64,000 nucleotides of DNA from Orthonyx spaldingii (lineage: Eukaryota > Chordata > Aves > Passeriformes > Orthonychidae): the NCBI GenBank assembly GCA_013397795.1, contig VZTJ01004197.1, forward strand, positions 32,834 through 96,833, read 5' to 3'. Positions 11,586 through 23,167 of the stretch are shown piece by piece (positions within the stretch are counted from its first letter, which is position 1; every line of letters starts with the position of its first letter). Both the position numbers and the translations under genes were made by a program. The notes below the pieces were generated by a model. It did not search any database, was not told the origin of the DNA, and saw nothing but the letters and a program-made list of their open reading frames with translations.

Positions 11586-12847
11586 ATGAGCAAGGCAAGT
11601 CCAGGGGGCATTTCAGGTCTCTGTGCTCTTTTCCAGGTCCTCGGAGGTGTGAGGATCCTCAGGGAGCTTCTCTTCGTCTCAGCACCAGCTCCTGGCAGAG
11701 CAAAACCATCTCTGCCGGGGCTCAGCCCCACGAGGAGAGAGGTTTTCTTCTGGAAGAGGTTCCTGACCACTGAAGAGGCTCCTGGACGTCAGATCTCGTG
11801 CTCTGAATCTCTCCAGAGGGTTTTGGGGTGTTGTCACCTGCTCGGTGTCCCTATAGATGTTTTTTGGGTGTTGTCTCATGTTCTCGGTGTACCTACAGGG
11901 GTTTTTGGGGTGTTATCAGCTGCCCTGGTTGTTTTATCACCAGGGCCAGGCTCAGACAAGGCCCATTTTGGGGGCAAATCAGCTCTCAGCTCTCATTCGT
12001 AGGTGCACAGGGCTGCAGCGTCCTTCAGTCTCCTTGGAGGAAACTCCAACAGCTCCAATTCATCCCAAAAAGGAGTGGCTGAACCCGACCCGGAAATCTG
12101 TTATCCCACATTTCCCTGACGTGGTTTGCTGCCACTGTCTCTGTTCCAGACCTCGCAGACCCGTCTCTCGGAGCTGGAGAAGTCCATAGATGTCATCATC
12201 GACGTCTTCCACCACTATTCCCGGCGGGAGGGGGACAAGGACACCCTGACCAAGAGGGAGCTCAAGCTGTTGATTACGGAGCAGCTCGCTAATTACCTGC
12301 AGGTGAGGGGCTTTCTCCACATGGGGAGCGATCCCGGTGCCTGGATGTCTCCAGGGTTTGGATTCACCCCCTTCCCACTCTGCTCTCCTGCCCAACCACC
12401 CCACTCCGAACATCCTCCGTGAAGGAAACCCACACAGCTCTGGGTGAACCTCGTCCCCTTCTCTGCAAAAATCAGCATCGTGTTCCCCAAAATCCCCTTT
12501 TTTCCCCTGGAAACCACACCAGAAACACCCTCTACACCCCTTTTTTTTTTTTTTTTGAGGGGGGAGCTCACTTTCCTAAAGCCAAGGGAAAGTTTTGTCC
12601 ACCCAGGGGGGAATTTCGAGCTGCGACTTTGCCCCTCACCTTGTCCCCTCCTCCCTCGCAGCACGTGAAGAACAAGCAGACCATCGACGAGATCATGAAG
12701 GACCTGGACACCAACCAGGACGCCCAGCTCAGCTTTGAGGAGACGATGGTGCTGGTCACCCGTGTCACCTGTGCCACCCACGAGGACCTGCACAAGGAGC
12801 ACCACCACCAGCACCAGCACCAGCACCAGCACCAGCACCAGAAGTGA
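11586..12847 (+). CDS. MRP126: MRP-126 calgranulin (avian S100A9/A12-like)
   Basis: Three coding pieces, 11586-11594 (MSK), 12150-12302 and 12662-12847, give 115 aa. The opening MSKTSQTRLSELEKS, the EF-like loop SRREGDKDTLTKRE, the canonical loop DTNQDAQLSFEE and a terminal His-Gln repeat (about residues 100-115) match chicken MRP-126 as I remember it. The known gene encodes the avian myeloid calgranulin, related to mammalian S100A9/A12. The His-rich tail suggests metal binding, which is inference. Intron 1 appears to use a GC donor (AAG|GCAAGT, 11595-11600) with an AG acceptor at 12148-12149. The start codon lies in exon 1, unlike the other S100 genes here. AATAAA is at 13000-13005. Confidence 0.92.
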
Positions 12848-13009
12848 GGCGCCTGGGCAGCGCTGCAGCCCTCGGTTTCCTCCTCTCCGAGGAATCTTTG
12901 AGCTTGGAAAAGATCCCAAAGCCCAACCCAACCTTAAACCGCCCCTCCCCGCCCACCTCCCTCCTCCCCTCCCTCCAAACGCGATGATTTTTGCTGCCAA
13001 ATAAAGATT

Positions 13010-15950
13010 TGCCCCGAGGCTGCCAAAGCTCTCCTGTGTCTCTGTGGGTTGTTTTTTTTTTTTTTCACCTGGGTTTTTCTCTCTCCTCAAACCAGGCAAT
13101 TCCACCTTTGGGGCAGGCTGCAGATTCCCAGGGGTGAGGGGGGTGGGTGCCTGGGAATTTGGGATTCACTGCAGCAGCTGCTCACGTCTCACCTTAGAAT
13201 GTGCTCCGGAGGTTGGGATTGCACCAGAATTTGACAGATTTTTGCATTTCCAGTTGGGGAAAAAACCCCCGTATTTTGGCCTGGAAACTCTCCACGGGTC
13301 TCCTAGGCCTGAGCTGTGGCGGTGGGCAGGATCTGGGAGGAAGAATGGGGAGGGATGAGCACTATTTTCTGCAGGAAAACCCCTTTTTAGGGCATTTTTT
13401 GCTGCAAAGATGGGGGCGGACATGTTAAGGTTGGGGCTGCTGCGTTCTGTGTGGACAAGAACAGGGAACAACCCCAATTCCTCACTCAGAACACCCCAAA
13501 TTTGCACCAAAAGGGTTCATTTGTTAATAACCAGCTGCTTTCCAGAGGGAAAAGGCGGCTGGAAGCATCAATGGAGCTGCTGAGCAGCCTCCCGAGCTCC
13601 CGATTTCCAAACCCCTTTTGGGGCAGGAAAGGGAGCGGTGGTGATTTCCCAAGGGTGACCCAGAGCCCTGAAATCGCCCAGCTCCAGGAAGGAACCTTCC
13701 AGAAGCTTCCCCGAAGCAGCAGGGCTGAAGCAAGACCCCCCTTCCCCGGTTCACACAAGACCACCACAAGTTTGCTTCACCCCCAGGTTGCTTCAGCTTC
13801 CTTTGGAGCCAGTTTTGACACCCAAAGGGCCAAATTCCCCCTCACGAGGTCAAATCTGCTGCAGGCTCGAGATCCCCTCAGCTCTGCACAGCTCTGCACC
13901 CCAAAACGGGACAGGAGCCCCATCCTGCAGCATTTTGGGGGTCCCTGGAGCAGGAAAAGCCCCCACATCCCGCGGAGAGTGGAGGGGGCTCGGTGGCACC
14001 ACCCTGCAGGAACTCAGCACCTCCAGGAACTGGGGCTGGCTCCCAAGGACACGCTTTGGGGAGAAGGATTTGCACAAATCAGGATTTTTGGGCGGCTCTG
14101 GGGTGGTTCAGCCCCTCTGTCCCTGCTCAAAACACGCCCAGGAGGGAGGCAGGAACCAGCCCGAGGCTCCGGGTGTTGCTGTAAGAGGATATTTGTCAAC
14201 ACGGGACCTGCAACCTGGGCTGGGGGGGCTCCTGTTGTGTCACCCCGGGGCTGTTGGACAGGAGGGGACAGGGAATGACCCTCCACACACCCTGAGTGGT
14301 CCCCAAATCCATGGGGATCCTTTCAGCTCCCAAAAAGCCGTGTTGGATACCCCCAGCAGCACTCGGAGGGGTGCTCTGGGGACAGAGGTGACGCCAGCCT
14401 CGGTGGATTCCCTGGAGGTGTCCAAGGAAGGGCTGGAAGTGTCACTCGCAGGTGACAAGCTGGGGATGGGTCACAGGCTGCACTCCCCCATTCTGGAGGC
14501 GTTTTCCAGCCTCAAAGATCCCGGGATTCGGAGGCGAGGACCGGGCTCCTGCTGCCACCTGGTGGGACGCGACACGGCGGAGATGCGACACTTGGAGAGG
14601 CCACCAGGTCCTGCTTGAGCTCCTCGGGGGTGCTGCGACCACCCCGACCCCGGGCACAGCCCCATCCTGGCCCCTCCCCGCTCCAGCGCCGGGATAAATC
14701 GGATTATTTGGATTTACGTGTCGGCATCAAACCCTGGGTTTTTGGGCCGAGCTGTCGGTGTGAGGCCACCCACCCATTTCCAAACATCCCAAACTCCTCT
14801 CTCCTCATCCTGTCCTCCTCCCCCCCAAATATCCTTGGAGTGGCTCTGGCAGCTCCTCACACCCCCGACCCCCTCCCAAAGCTGTGCCAGGCTGGAGGTT
14901 GTGGCTGCAGGGCCAGGTTTTACGGATAACTCAGCAGTGAGGGGGTGTGATCCAGCTGTGCCCCCCCAGCTGTGACCCAGCCCACTCCCCTCCACCCCCG
15001 GACCCCTCAGCCCCGTGGCTGACACAGGGAGGGTCCCCAAAACTGCGGCGTTTTGGGGACTTTTGTGCAGGCGCTCGTTGTCGCGGTTATCGGGACACCG
15101 CGGCGGGGATGAGCCGCAGCGAGGTGGAACTGGTTGGTCCTGGTGAGGTTTGGGGAACAGGAGGCCACCCTGCCCAAAGCAAAGCTGCGCCCAGAGCCCA
15201 GCAAAGCCAGGCTGGCTCTGCTGGGGACACGCCAGGGACGTGGTGGTGGTGGTGGCAGCGGGCTGGGAGGGAGCAGCCGGCGGAAGGAGCTGGCTGCGGG
15301 TGATTCAGAGCAATTTTCCTCCTAATTCCCCTCGTTCCCGGGCAGACAGGTGCTAATTGGGGCGCAGGGAGGAGGGAGGAGGCTGCAGGTGCCATTGCCG
15401 TGCGTTGCCCTCATGCCCACGCCCGCCAGGCCTTCCTGTGGCTCTGTCACCCTGCGGTCACCCTGTGGTCACCCAGGGGCCACCCCAGGCCAGGGTGGTC
15501 CCCAGAGCAGGGCAGGCACGGACCCTGAGGTTGTTCACACAGAGACACCCACAAACACCAAATCTCAAACGCCAGAGCCAGGGGATGACTCCAAGGGGAC
15601 AAGGCTCCTTGTCCTGCGTCTCCGTCGAGGCCTGGAGCAGCAGGAGTTGGGGATGGCGGAGGAGAGAGGCGGCGCAGGGATGTCTGTCTGTCTCTGTGGG
15701 GTTCAGCAACCTGCCAGGGCTGTACCCCCAAATTCTGTGGGGTGGAAGCTGCTGCTGCCTGTGCCTGACCACCCCAAATCCAGCCCCCAAGGGAACCCCC
15801 CGGGCTGGGACTCTCCCAAAAGCTCCAGGAGTCCCTCAAGAGGGAGAGCAGCCCCTGGGCCGATGCAGCTTCCCCAAAGGCAGCCCTGGCTGCGGGGGCC
15901 TGCCGGGACTTGCCGCCTCTTGCCTCACCCTGCTGGGGGAAGGAAAATTT
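13010..15950. other. Intergenic region between MRP126 and the EDC
   Basis: No exon recognised. It contains a CR1 fragment at 14395-14532. In mammals the PGLYRP3/4 genes lie between S100A9 and loricrin. I saw no peptidoglycan-recognition-domain sequence here. Confidence 0.45.
14395..14532 (+). mobile_element. CR1 LINE 3' fragment
   Basis: Sense CR1 sequence (CCCTGGAGGTGTCCAAGGAA, then a GGGATGGGTCACAGGCTG-like block and a CGTTTTCCAGCCTCAAAGAT end). Confidence 0.75.
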
Positions 15951-15952
15951 AG

Positions 15953-16355
15953 CTCCAGACCGCGGCCTGCACCTTGTTTCCAACCCACTCCACGGCAGAG
16001 ACGCCCTGTGCCGCGNNNNNNNNNNNNNNNNNNNNNNNNNNNNNNNNNNNNNNNNNNNNNNNNNNNNNNNNNNNNNNNNNNNNNNNNNNNNNNNNNNNNN
16101 NNNNNNNNNNNNNNNNNNNNNNNNNNNNNNNNNNNNNNNNNNNNNNNNNNNNNNNNNNNNNNNNNNNNNNNNNNNNNNNNNNNNNNNNNNNNNNNNNNNN
16201 NNNNNNNNNNNNNNNNNNNNNNNNNNNNNNNNNNNNNNNNNNNNNNNNNNNNNNNNNNNNNNNNNNNNNNNNNNNNNNNNNNNNNNNNNNNCTCCAGACC
16301 GCGGCCTGCACCTCATTTCCAACCCACTCCGCGGCAGAGACGCCCTGTGCTGCGC
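15953..16355. repeat. Tandem repeat collapsed at an assembly gap
   Basis: About 63 bp starting CTCCAGACCGCGGCCTGCAC occur just before the N run (15953-16015) and again just after it (16292-16355), differing at only a few bases. The gap (16016-16291) therefore probably lies in a tandem array of this unit. Confidence 0.75.
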
Positions 16356-16712
16356 TGGCGGTGGCGGCGGGGGGACGTGGGGGGCTCCTGCAGCCCCTCC
16401 TGTCCCAACCACGCTGCCATGGCCCCGCCAGCGCCGCCGGGGAGATGCCGAGCGAGATCTCGCCCGGCCTCAGCCGTATCTGGTGATCTTGGGCCGCTGC
16501 CCGGGCGCTGATGAAAGCTGGCACACCCTGGGAGCGGGGAGGGCTCCTCGCAGCCCCTGCGCCAGCCGAGCAAAGCCGCGCTCGGCGACTCCTCCGGGAC
16601 CACACAGGGAATGGGCCTGGAGCCAAAGGTCCTGGCCTGGGAGCAGCCTCGGCCCCTGAGCTGGGGCCTTTCCCAGAGTCCTGGGGCTGGATCACAGCCT
16701 GGTTCTGGAGAC

Positions 16713-17110
16713 GGCTCCATCAGGGCTGGATCCCATCCCGATCCCAACTATGGCTTCATCAGGGCTTGATCCCATCCTGATCCCGGCCGTGGCTCCATCA
16801 GGGCTGGATCCCATCCTGATCCTGACCATGGCTCCATCAGGGCTGGATCCCATCCCGATCCCAACTATGGCTTCATCAGGGCTTGATCCCATCCTGATCC
16901 CAGCCGTGGCTCCACCAGGGCTGGATCCCATCCTGGCCATGGCTCCATCAGGGCTGGATTCCATCCCAACCGTGGCTCCATCAGGGCTGGATCCCATTCC
17001 AACTATGGCTCCATCAGCGCTGGATCCGACCCCAACCGTGGCTCCATCCGGGCTGGATCCCATCCTGATCCCGGCTGTGGCTCCATCGGGGTCAGATCCC
17101 AGCCTGTCCC
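16713..17110. repeat. 33/39-bp minisatellite, about 11 copies
   Basis: Units begin GCTCCATCAGGGCTGGATCC and are 33 or 39 bp long. The first two 39-bp units recur after a third, giving a higher-order period of about 117 bp. Unit lengths divisible by three keep frames open, and no gene is implied. Confidence 0.85.
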
Positions 17111-17114
17111 CAAG

Positions 17115-18205
17115 CCCTGACGTTCTCCACCAGGGCTGGACCCTGTCCCTGTCCCATTGGGATGTGCAAGGAGTGACTCTCCCGGGGGAGGGAACTCCTC
17201 ACCCCCTCGGCCACCTGGGTGTCCCTGGGTGTCCCCACCGTGCCACCACTGCCCTGCCAGCTCAGGGCTCCTGGTCCCTTCTCGCAGAGGGAGCCCCAGC
17301 TCTGCTGTCATTGCCTGAGCTGGGCCCAGGTGGGTCCAGTCTGGACCCGCAGGCAGCTCAGTGACACTTGGGACAGCCCCAAAAATAAGATGAAACCCCC
17401 TTTTCCTGCAGGATTTTTCCTGGTCTGTGACATTTTCTAAACTTCGCCCAGAAACTCCAAAACCGCTTTGGCTGCAGAGGTAAAAAAAAAACCAAAACAA
17501 TTTAGGGGATGTTAAATGCAGAGTTTTACGTGAGAAGGGAACCTCTGGCTGGGTTTTTTTGGGATCCAAGGAGGTGCAAAGCCCTTTGTCCCTGACCTAG
17601 ATACACCTCTCCAGGCGTGCTGGTAAACATCCTCCGAGCAGCAGGATAATGAGGGAGGCTCCCTGGGAAGAGGCAGCCAGAGAACAGGACTGACCGGAAG
17701 GAATCCTCTCCCTCCTCCCACTCCCGGAGCCTGCCAGGAGCTGCTCCGAGCGGCTCCCACCAGTCCCAACCCGGCCCCGGTTGATGCAGGTGAGTCTCTG
17801 CCGTTTCTTTTTTGGGTTTGAAATGAGCTTTTGCGTTTGCAGGGTTGGTTTGGAACTGGTTTTACCCAGCTCTGGAGGCACCAGGACACGCTCAGCTCCC
17901 AGGCAGGAGTTTGGACACACTTTCCTCACCTGCAGCAGCTGATTCATTCACCCCACAGGTGCCTGGATGGTTACGGGGAACGTCTTCCCTTTAATTGAAC
18001 CAGGCAGAGGGAAAGTGGAGGAATGGAGGGAATTAAGGTGAAAGTCCTCAGAGAAGCCAGGAAAGGAAAACTTCTTTTTACTTCTGGCGAAATAAAATGT
18101 GGGAGGGTAGAAGATGAGCAGGATGTTTGGGATTGTTGGAGGGGAACGCGAGGATTTTCCTGCATCCCTGACAGTGGCTGTGGCCTCAGGTTCTGCTCCC
18201 CTCAG
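17115..18205. other. Upstream region of EDKM with a candidate exon 1
   Basis: A strong donor (GATGCAG|GTGAGT, 17789/17790) could end a non-coding first exon of EDKM. No clear TATA box precedes it. Nothing else is recognised. Confidence 0.4.
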
Positions 18206-18215
18206 GTCTGGAGCC

Positions 18216-18816
18216 ATGTCCAAGCTCATTAAAGCCTTCACTGACATGATACAGAGCTCTCACAGCAATGCCAAGAAGGGCAAGAAATCGGAGTCCTTCA
18301 GCAGGAGTGAGTTCAACAAGCTGATCCAGCAGGAGTCCACTCCTGTCAAGGTAACAGCATGGGCTGGAGGGGAGGAAAAGACGGTGGGAAAGGTGCTGGG
18401 GGGATGTTTAGGGGTGGCCAGGGGGGATGAGGAGTCTGCAACAGCCACCCCACATCCAGGGCTGGGCTGGGATCTCTCCAATCTTCGATTTCCCTTGGGT
18501 TTGTACTGCAAAGCCCCCGTGCCCCCCTCCCGGTCCCGCTGTCCCCCTTTTCCCGCAGGGAATGGGAGGCTGAGGGTATGGAAGGAGCAGATCCAGGTGT
18601 GATCCACCCCTGGCACTGGGATTTGGGCATCCTCCACCACCGGCTGCTCCTTGCACTGAGGGCACCCAGCCCGTCCCCGCTTCGGGAGGGGCTGAGGGGC
18701 TCCTGTCCCCTCAGAAGTCCCCGAGCAGCAAGTACAGATCAGTCCCCCGGGCCTCGGACCCGGACATGGAGCCCATCAACAAGGAGAGGGGTCCTGCCAA
18801 GTCCTGCGTGTACTGA
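18216..18816 (+). CDS. EDKM: EDKM, short S100-related EDC protein
   Basis: Exons 18216-18350 and 18715-18816 join in phase 0 and encode 78 aa. The first exon (MSKLIKAFTDMIQ..., then EFNKLIQQES) looks like the N-terminal half of an S100 domain: a helix, a loop without calcium-binding acidic residues, and a second helix. Avian EDKM was named for its KKLIQQES motif, as I recall. Here it reads NKLIQQES. The second exon is unrelated to an EF-hand: a basic Ser/Lys/Pro stretch ending GPAKSCVY. The acceptor ends at 18205, the donor is GTAACA at 18351 and the second acceptor ends at 18714. The position between MRP126 and loricrin fits. Function is unknown, presumably epidermal. A possible AATAAA is about 1 kb downstream (19822-19827). 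Confidence 0.85.
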
Positions 18817-18819
18817 GGG

Positions 18820-20300
18820 CTCTCTGCTGCTCCTGGGACACGGAGAGAGCGGGTAAGGGACGGCCCAGAGCTCTGGGACACCTCCTTAGCTGGGGACAGA
18901 GCCATCCCCGGCCCGGTGTCACCCCGAGGTGACACCCAAGGCTTCACCTTTGTGGTCATCCCAGCGAGCCCAAACCGCTGGGGAGGGTGGGATGTGAGCC
19001 CTGGAGGGTGTTTAATCAGCTCTAATTAGAACTGCACAGTAATTGGGCACAGATCAGTGCAAAGCAGAAGGGGCTGGAGGGAGGGACTCGACTCCCGCAG
19101 GGGTTTGGGGTGGCCGTGGGCGAACCCCCCGTGGGTTTTCCTCCCTTTCCGTAGGATCCCTGGATCGCTCCGTGGGCACCAGCAATAGTGGGATCTCCTC
19201 CCAGGCTTTCCCTGCTCCTCCAGGCCAGGCCACATCCTGGGAGAAGCGAAGACCATGCCCAGCTCCACCAATTTACCTCCATGAGGCAAAAATATCCCCA
19301 GGGTTCCTTTGGTCCCGATGCTCCAGCGGTGTCTCCTTGGGGTGCTTTAAAAATGCAGCTTTGAAAGCTTGGGGGGGGGTAGGTGGGGACAGATTTTCTC
19401 TTTTCTTCTCACAAAAAGCAACGGCTGAAATCTCAACCCCTTCACCCCGGTTATTAATGAGGAGAAAGTGGAAAAATCCCTGGTTAATAGGGCTGGGATG
19501 AGCAGGGTAATTACTTGACTCAGCCCGTAGAGCAATAATGAATCCAGAGTGGCAATTCCTCGGGGAAAATTAAAGGTTTCTTGTTGGGAGCTCATCTCCA
19601 GCTCATTTGGAGTCAAGGGCAAAATTCCCACGGGTTTTTGGGGGATGGACACATCAAAAATGCACCTCGGCTGCAGCCAATCCTTCAGCTCCCACCTGGC
19701 TGAGGGGGTTCATCCGTGGTTTTCACGGAGATGTTCCTGCACTGGAAATATCCCAAAGGCATTTTTTCCTGGCTTATTTTTCTCCTTCTCAACATAAGCG
19801 GTTCCAAGGCCACAAAACCCCAATAAAAACTGGAAAACCTGCTGCCTGTCTGGATTTTAGGAGCCTCCCGAGGCAGGAGGGTGCTCAAGGCTGTGGTGCG
19901 GAAGCTCCGAGGGGTCCGGGCAGGGTTGGGAGGACCTGGGGGTCTGGGGGCTCTGGGCTGTGGGGTCCAGCAGGACACGCCTGGGATGGGAAGAGGTTTT
20001 GGGGCTCTTCCCAACACTGGGATCTGTCTCCAGCTGAGGGATGAGAGCAGAGCTGGTGATTCCCCCAGGGGAGATCCCCCATGGATGATCCACAGCGACG
20101 GTGACCGGAGCATCCCAAGGGTTCAGGGGGAAACCAGCTCTGGCACGAGCTGTGTGTGAGCCCAGCTCCAGCCTTCCAGTGGCAGGGAAAACAAGGAGGG
20201 GAAGCTTGGAATCAGCAATCTCAGGGATCTTTTCCAGCCTCGCCGATTCTGTGATCCTGAGTTTAGGGAAACGCCAACGCAAGAGGGATTTAGGGAATGT
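18820..20300. other. Convergent intergenic region, EDKM to first loricrin-like gene
   Basis: No gene recognised. An AP-1-type TGACTCA is at 19516-19522. A possible EDKM poly(A) signal is at 19822-19827. A short CR1-like end lies at about 20212-20262. Confidence 0.45.
20212..20262 (+). mobile_element. CR1 LINE terminal fragment
   Basis: Short CR1-like 3' end (GGATCTTTTCCAGCCTCGCC, then GATTCTGTGATCCTG). Weak because of its length. Confidence 0.5.
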
Positions 20301-20483
20301 GAGTCTTTATTGGGCACCTCAGAGGGCCAAGGCACAGCCCGGGGCACCAGGGAAGCACCAGCCAGGCCCTTCCCAGGCTCCGGAGGGCACCGGAGAGGGT
20401 TTGGAAGCTGTGGGGAGGTGGGAGGGAGCCAGTGCCCGCGTGGTCTTTGCTGCTGGAGCTGGGACAAGGCGTGGGCCGTGCTG

Positions 20484-20813
20484 TCACTTCATCTTCTGCT
20501 GCGGCATCTGCGGGATCTGCTGCTGCTGCTGCTGCTGCTGCTGCACCTGCGGCTTCCCGTGGCAGCCGGAGCCGCCGGAGCTGTGGCAGCCCCCGGAGCT
20601 GCCCCCAGAGCTGTGGCAGCCGCCACCCCCGGAGCTGTGACAGCCGCCACCACCTCCAGAACTGTGGCAGCCGCCACCACCTCCAGAGCTGTGGCAGCCC
20701 CCGGAGCTGCCCCCGGAGCTGTGACAGCCTCCACCACCCCCGGAGCTGTGACAGCCGCCGCTGCTCTGGCGCTGCAGCCGGTGGCACTGGTCCTTCTCCT
20801 GGCGGGAGCACAT
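20484..20813 (-). CDS. LOR: Loricrin-like cornified envelope protein, copy 1
   Basis: One coding exon, 109 aa. It starts MCSRQEKDQCHRLQRQSS, continues as Gly/Ser runs punctuated by CHSSGG (residues about 18-85), and ends CHGKPQV, a nine-Gln run and IPQMPQQKMK. Mammalian loricrin has CFSSGG in the same pattern and a Gln/Lys-rich end, so loricrin homology is likely; birds have several loricrins. Expected role: insoluble envelope protein cross-linked by transglutaminase and disulfides. In gene orientation the intron acceptor is CCCCACAG (+ strand 20832-20839) and exon 1 is about 21198-21228. AATAAA is the complement of 20306-20311. It is almost identical to the copy at 23168-23494. Confidence 0.85.
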   Translation of the reverse strand: MCSRQEKDQCHRLQRQSSGGCHSSGGGGGCHSSGGSSGGCHSSGGGGGCHSSGGGGGCHSSGGGGCHSSGGSSGGCHSSGGSGCHGKPQVQQQQQQQQQIPQMPQQKMK

Positions 20814-21197
20814 GGTGGTGTGCTGGGTGACCTGTGGGGACAGAGGAGCTGTCAGGGGCTGCTGGAGTCCCACCACCCTGATGGTCCCAGTGCCACCATT
20901 GTCCCACCACCACCACTGTCCCAGTGTCCCAATCCCGGGGTCCCTGGGCCTGCCCCGTTCTCAGCCCCCTCTCGGCGCTGCTGTGCAGGATCCCAGGAGC
21001 TCCTTCAGGGATCTGGAGTAGTTCCCTGTGTCCATGGCTGGTCCCTCATCGACCATGAGATGTATCCTGACCTCCCTCCCTGCATCCCAAACCCCGCCAG
21101 CATCCCAACCCCGACTCCAGTCCCAGCCCCAGCTCCGCGTCCTCCGCTGGGAAACGATTCCCCAAAGGAGCAAAATCCACCTGTGCTGCCAGAGTTA

Positions 21198-21294
21198 CCT
21201 GAGCGTGAGGGGGAAGCAAGCGCAGGGAATGAGGATCCCGGGGGTGGGAGCAGTTTTTATAGAGGTGTCCCTCGGTTTTCCCGGAAATGAGACA
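21198..21294 (-). promoter_or_regulatory. Promoter and exon 1 of loricrin-like copy 1
   Basis: In gene orientation TATAAAAA occupies the complement of 21254-21261. The shared EDC element (TGTCTCATTTCC) is at 21283-21294, 21 bp upstream. Exon 1 ends at donor CAG|GTAACT (21198/21197). A TGACTCA lies at 21369-21375. Confidence 0.8.
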
Positions 21295-21299
21295 GCTCC

Positions 21300-22980
21300 G
21301 TGTGTCACCGGCGCTGTTCATCCAACACCCAATTCCCAACCAACCGCCCTCTGTTTACACCTCCCGCCTGACTCACTGGTGGTGATGGATATCATTCCCT
21401 TTTTATCTGTTTCCTGTGCCACACAAGCCACGTAATTGCCAGCCTCACCTGCCTCCAATGGGAAAACCTGTGGGTGCCTGGTTTTCCAAAGGTTTGTCCG
21501 CTCGGGCTTTGCTTGGTGAAATTAAGCCCAGGTTTAATTATAGCCCCTTCTCCTGCTCCCAGAGCCTAACCTTTGCTCTGGAGCCGGCACAAGACAAAGC
21601 TAAGAATAATCCAAAGAGGGGAAAGCGGCTTTTTCTTCTCCCTGAGATGGAAGAGCTGCCACAGCCATGGGGACAATGGGACAAGGGCAAAATCCTCCTG
21701 GATTTCCTCTGGAGAAGGAAGTGTTGCCATAGAGAAACGCCCTGGGAGCTGTTGGAGGGAGGAGGGGACAGGAGCAGGGCTTGGACTGTTTGAGTTGAAA
21801 CCCAGCATGTTTTCAAGATGAAGAATTCAAGATACATTAAGGATTTCAGCACTGAAAATCAGCTCCTTCCCGCTTTTCCTGGGAGCTGCCGGTGGCTTTG
21901 GACAAAGCGCCTTGTGAGGGTGCTGAGCTGGCTCCGAGGTCACTGTATCCTGCATTTTCCACAGAGGTTGGAAAAGACATCTGAGATCATCGAGGCCGAC
22001 CTTGAACAAGTCCCAGCTTGGGCAGAGGGGGCTGTGGTGACACCGGGATCGACCTCCCCTGGTGGCTGCAGTGTCCCCAGGGCAGGACGCCCTCACATCC
22101 CAAATTTTGAGTGCCTCCACCTCCACTAGGAATTCCCAGCTGGTGGCGGTGGGTGCCTGTCTGTCCTACCCCTCTGACAGTCTGACGCCATTCCCTGTGT
22201 CCCGTCCCTGCAGTTTCTGAGGAAAAGTCCCTCTCCAGCTTCCCTGGAGCCCCTGCAGATCCTGGGAGGGGCTCTGAGGTCTCCACAGGCTGAGCATTCC
22301 CGGCTCTCCCAGCCTGGATCCATAGGGAAGGGACTCCAGGCCCTTTATCAATTTCATGGCCTCCTCTGGACTTGTCCCAGCAATTCCAGGTCCCGTTTAT
22401 GTTGGGGACACCAGACCTGGACTCAGCATTCCCGGTGGAATCTCACCGGAGCAGAGCAGGGGGAAGAATTCCCTCCCTCACCATCCTGCCCATGGATGCA
22501 GCCCAGGACCGGGGTGGATTCTGGGCTGAGCTCACCCCAGCTGCTTCTCAGGTGAGGGTCTCACTCATGAGAAAGGACCTTCGAGTGTCACCAACCCTGC
22601 CCCAGGTGCCAAAACTGCTCCTGTTTCTCCTGCAGCCTCTCGGATGTGTCAGCTCAGCCCCCGTGAAAAGCTCAAACCACATCCAAAGGGAAGCAGAGGA
22701 GCCTCCGTCCCTTTCTTTCATGGTTGCAGGGAAAAGAAACAACTTTTAAGAGGCAGAGCCCTCAGAGGCAAAGGAAAGGGACCTCAAAACTTAGGATGAG
22801 TCATCACTTCCAGGGTTTCCTTGGGATGAGCGGCGTTGGCAGCCAGGCACGGCTGTGCCACCCAGGAGCTGTCGCTCGGAGTGAGGCTGGAAAACATCCC
22901 AGCCCTAAAACCCCTTCCCAGGCTCCGGAAAACAAGGATGAGGAGTTCAAGGAAACACCAACGCAAGAAGGATTTAGGGA
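21300..22980. other. Intergenic region between loricrin-like copies 1 and 2
   Basis: No gene recognised. A long antisense CR1 occupies about 21955-22520. A TGAGTCA is at 22797-22803. Confidence 0.5.
21955..22520 (-). mobile_element. CR1 LINE 3' region
   Basis: Antisense CR1: GGTTGGAAAAGACATCTGAG at its start, then CCTGAGGAAAAGTCCCTCTCC-type sequence, CTCCCAGCCTGGATCCATAG and GGCCTCCTCTGGACTTG. Confidence 0.85.
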
Positions 22981-23167
22981 ATGTAACTCTTTATTGAGCA
23001 TCTCACAGGGCCAAGGCACAGCCCGGGGCACCAGGGAAGCACCAGCCAGGCCCTTCCCAGGCTCCGGAGGGCACCGGAGAGGGTTTGGAAGCTGTGGGGA
23101 GGTGGGAGGGAGCCGGTGCCCGCGTGGTCTTTGCTGCTGGAGCTGGGACAAGGCGTGGGCCGTGCTG

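Noticed and set aside
16713..17364. A frame rich in SGLDPIL repeats on the + strand
   Set aside because: It is explained by a 33/39-bp minisatellite whose unit lengths are multiples of three.
13010..18205. A PGLYRP3-type gene expected between S100A9-like and loricrin genes
   Set aside because: I saw no recognisable peptidoglycan-recognition exon. Absence by eye is weak evidence, so it is not reported as a loss.
20489..20737. Ala/Val-rich and Arg-rich frames overlapping the loricrin-like genes
   Set aside because: They are alternate-frame shadows of the CHSSGG repeat. The chosen frame has the conserved MCSR start and Gln/Lys tail.
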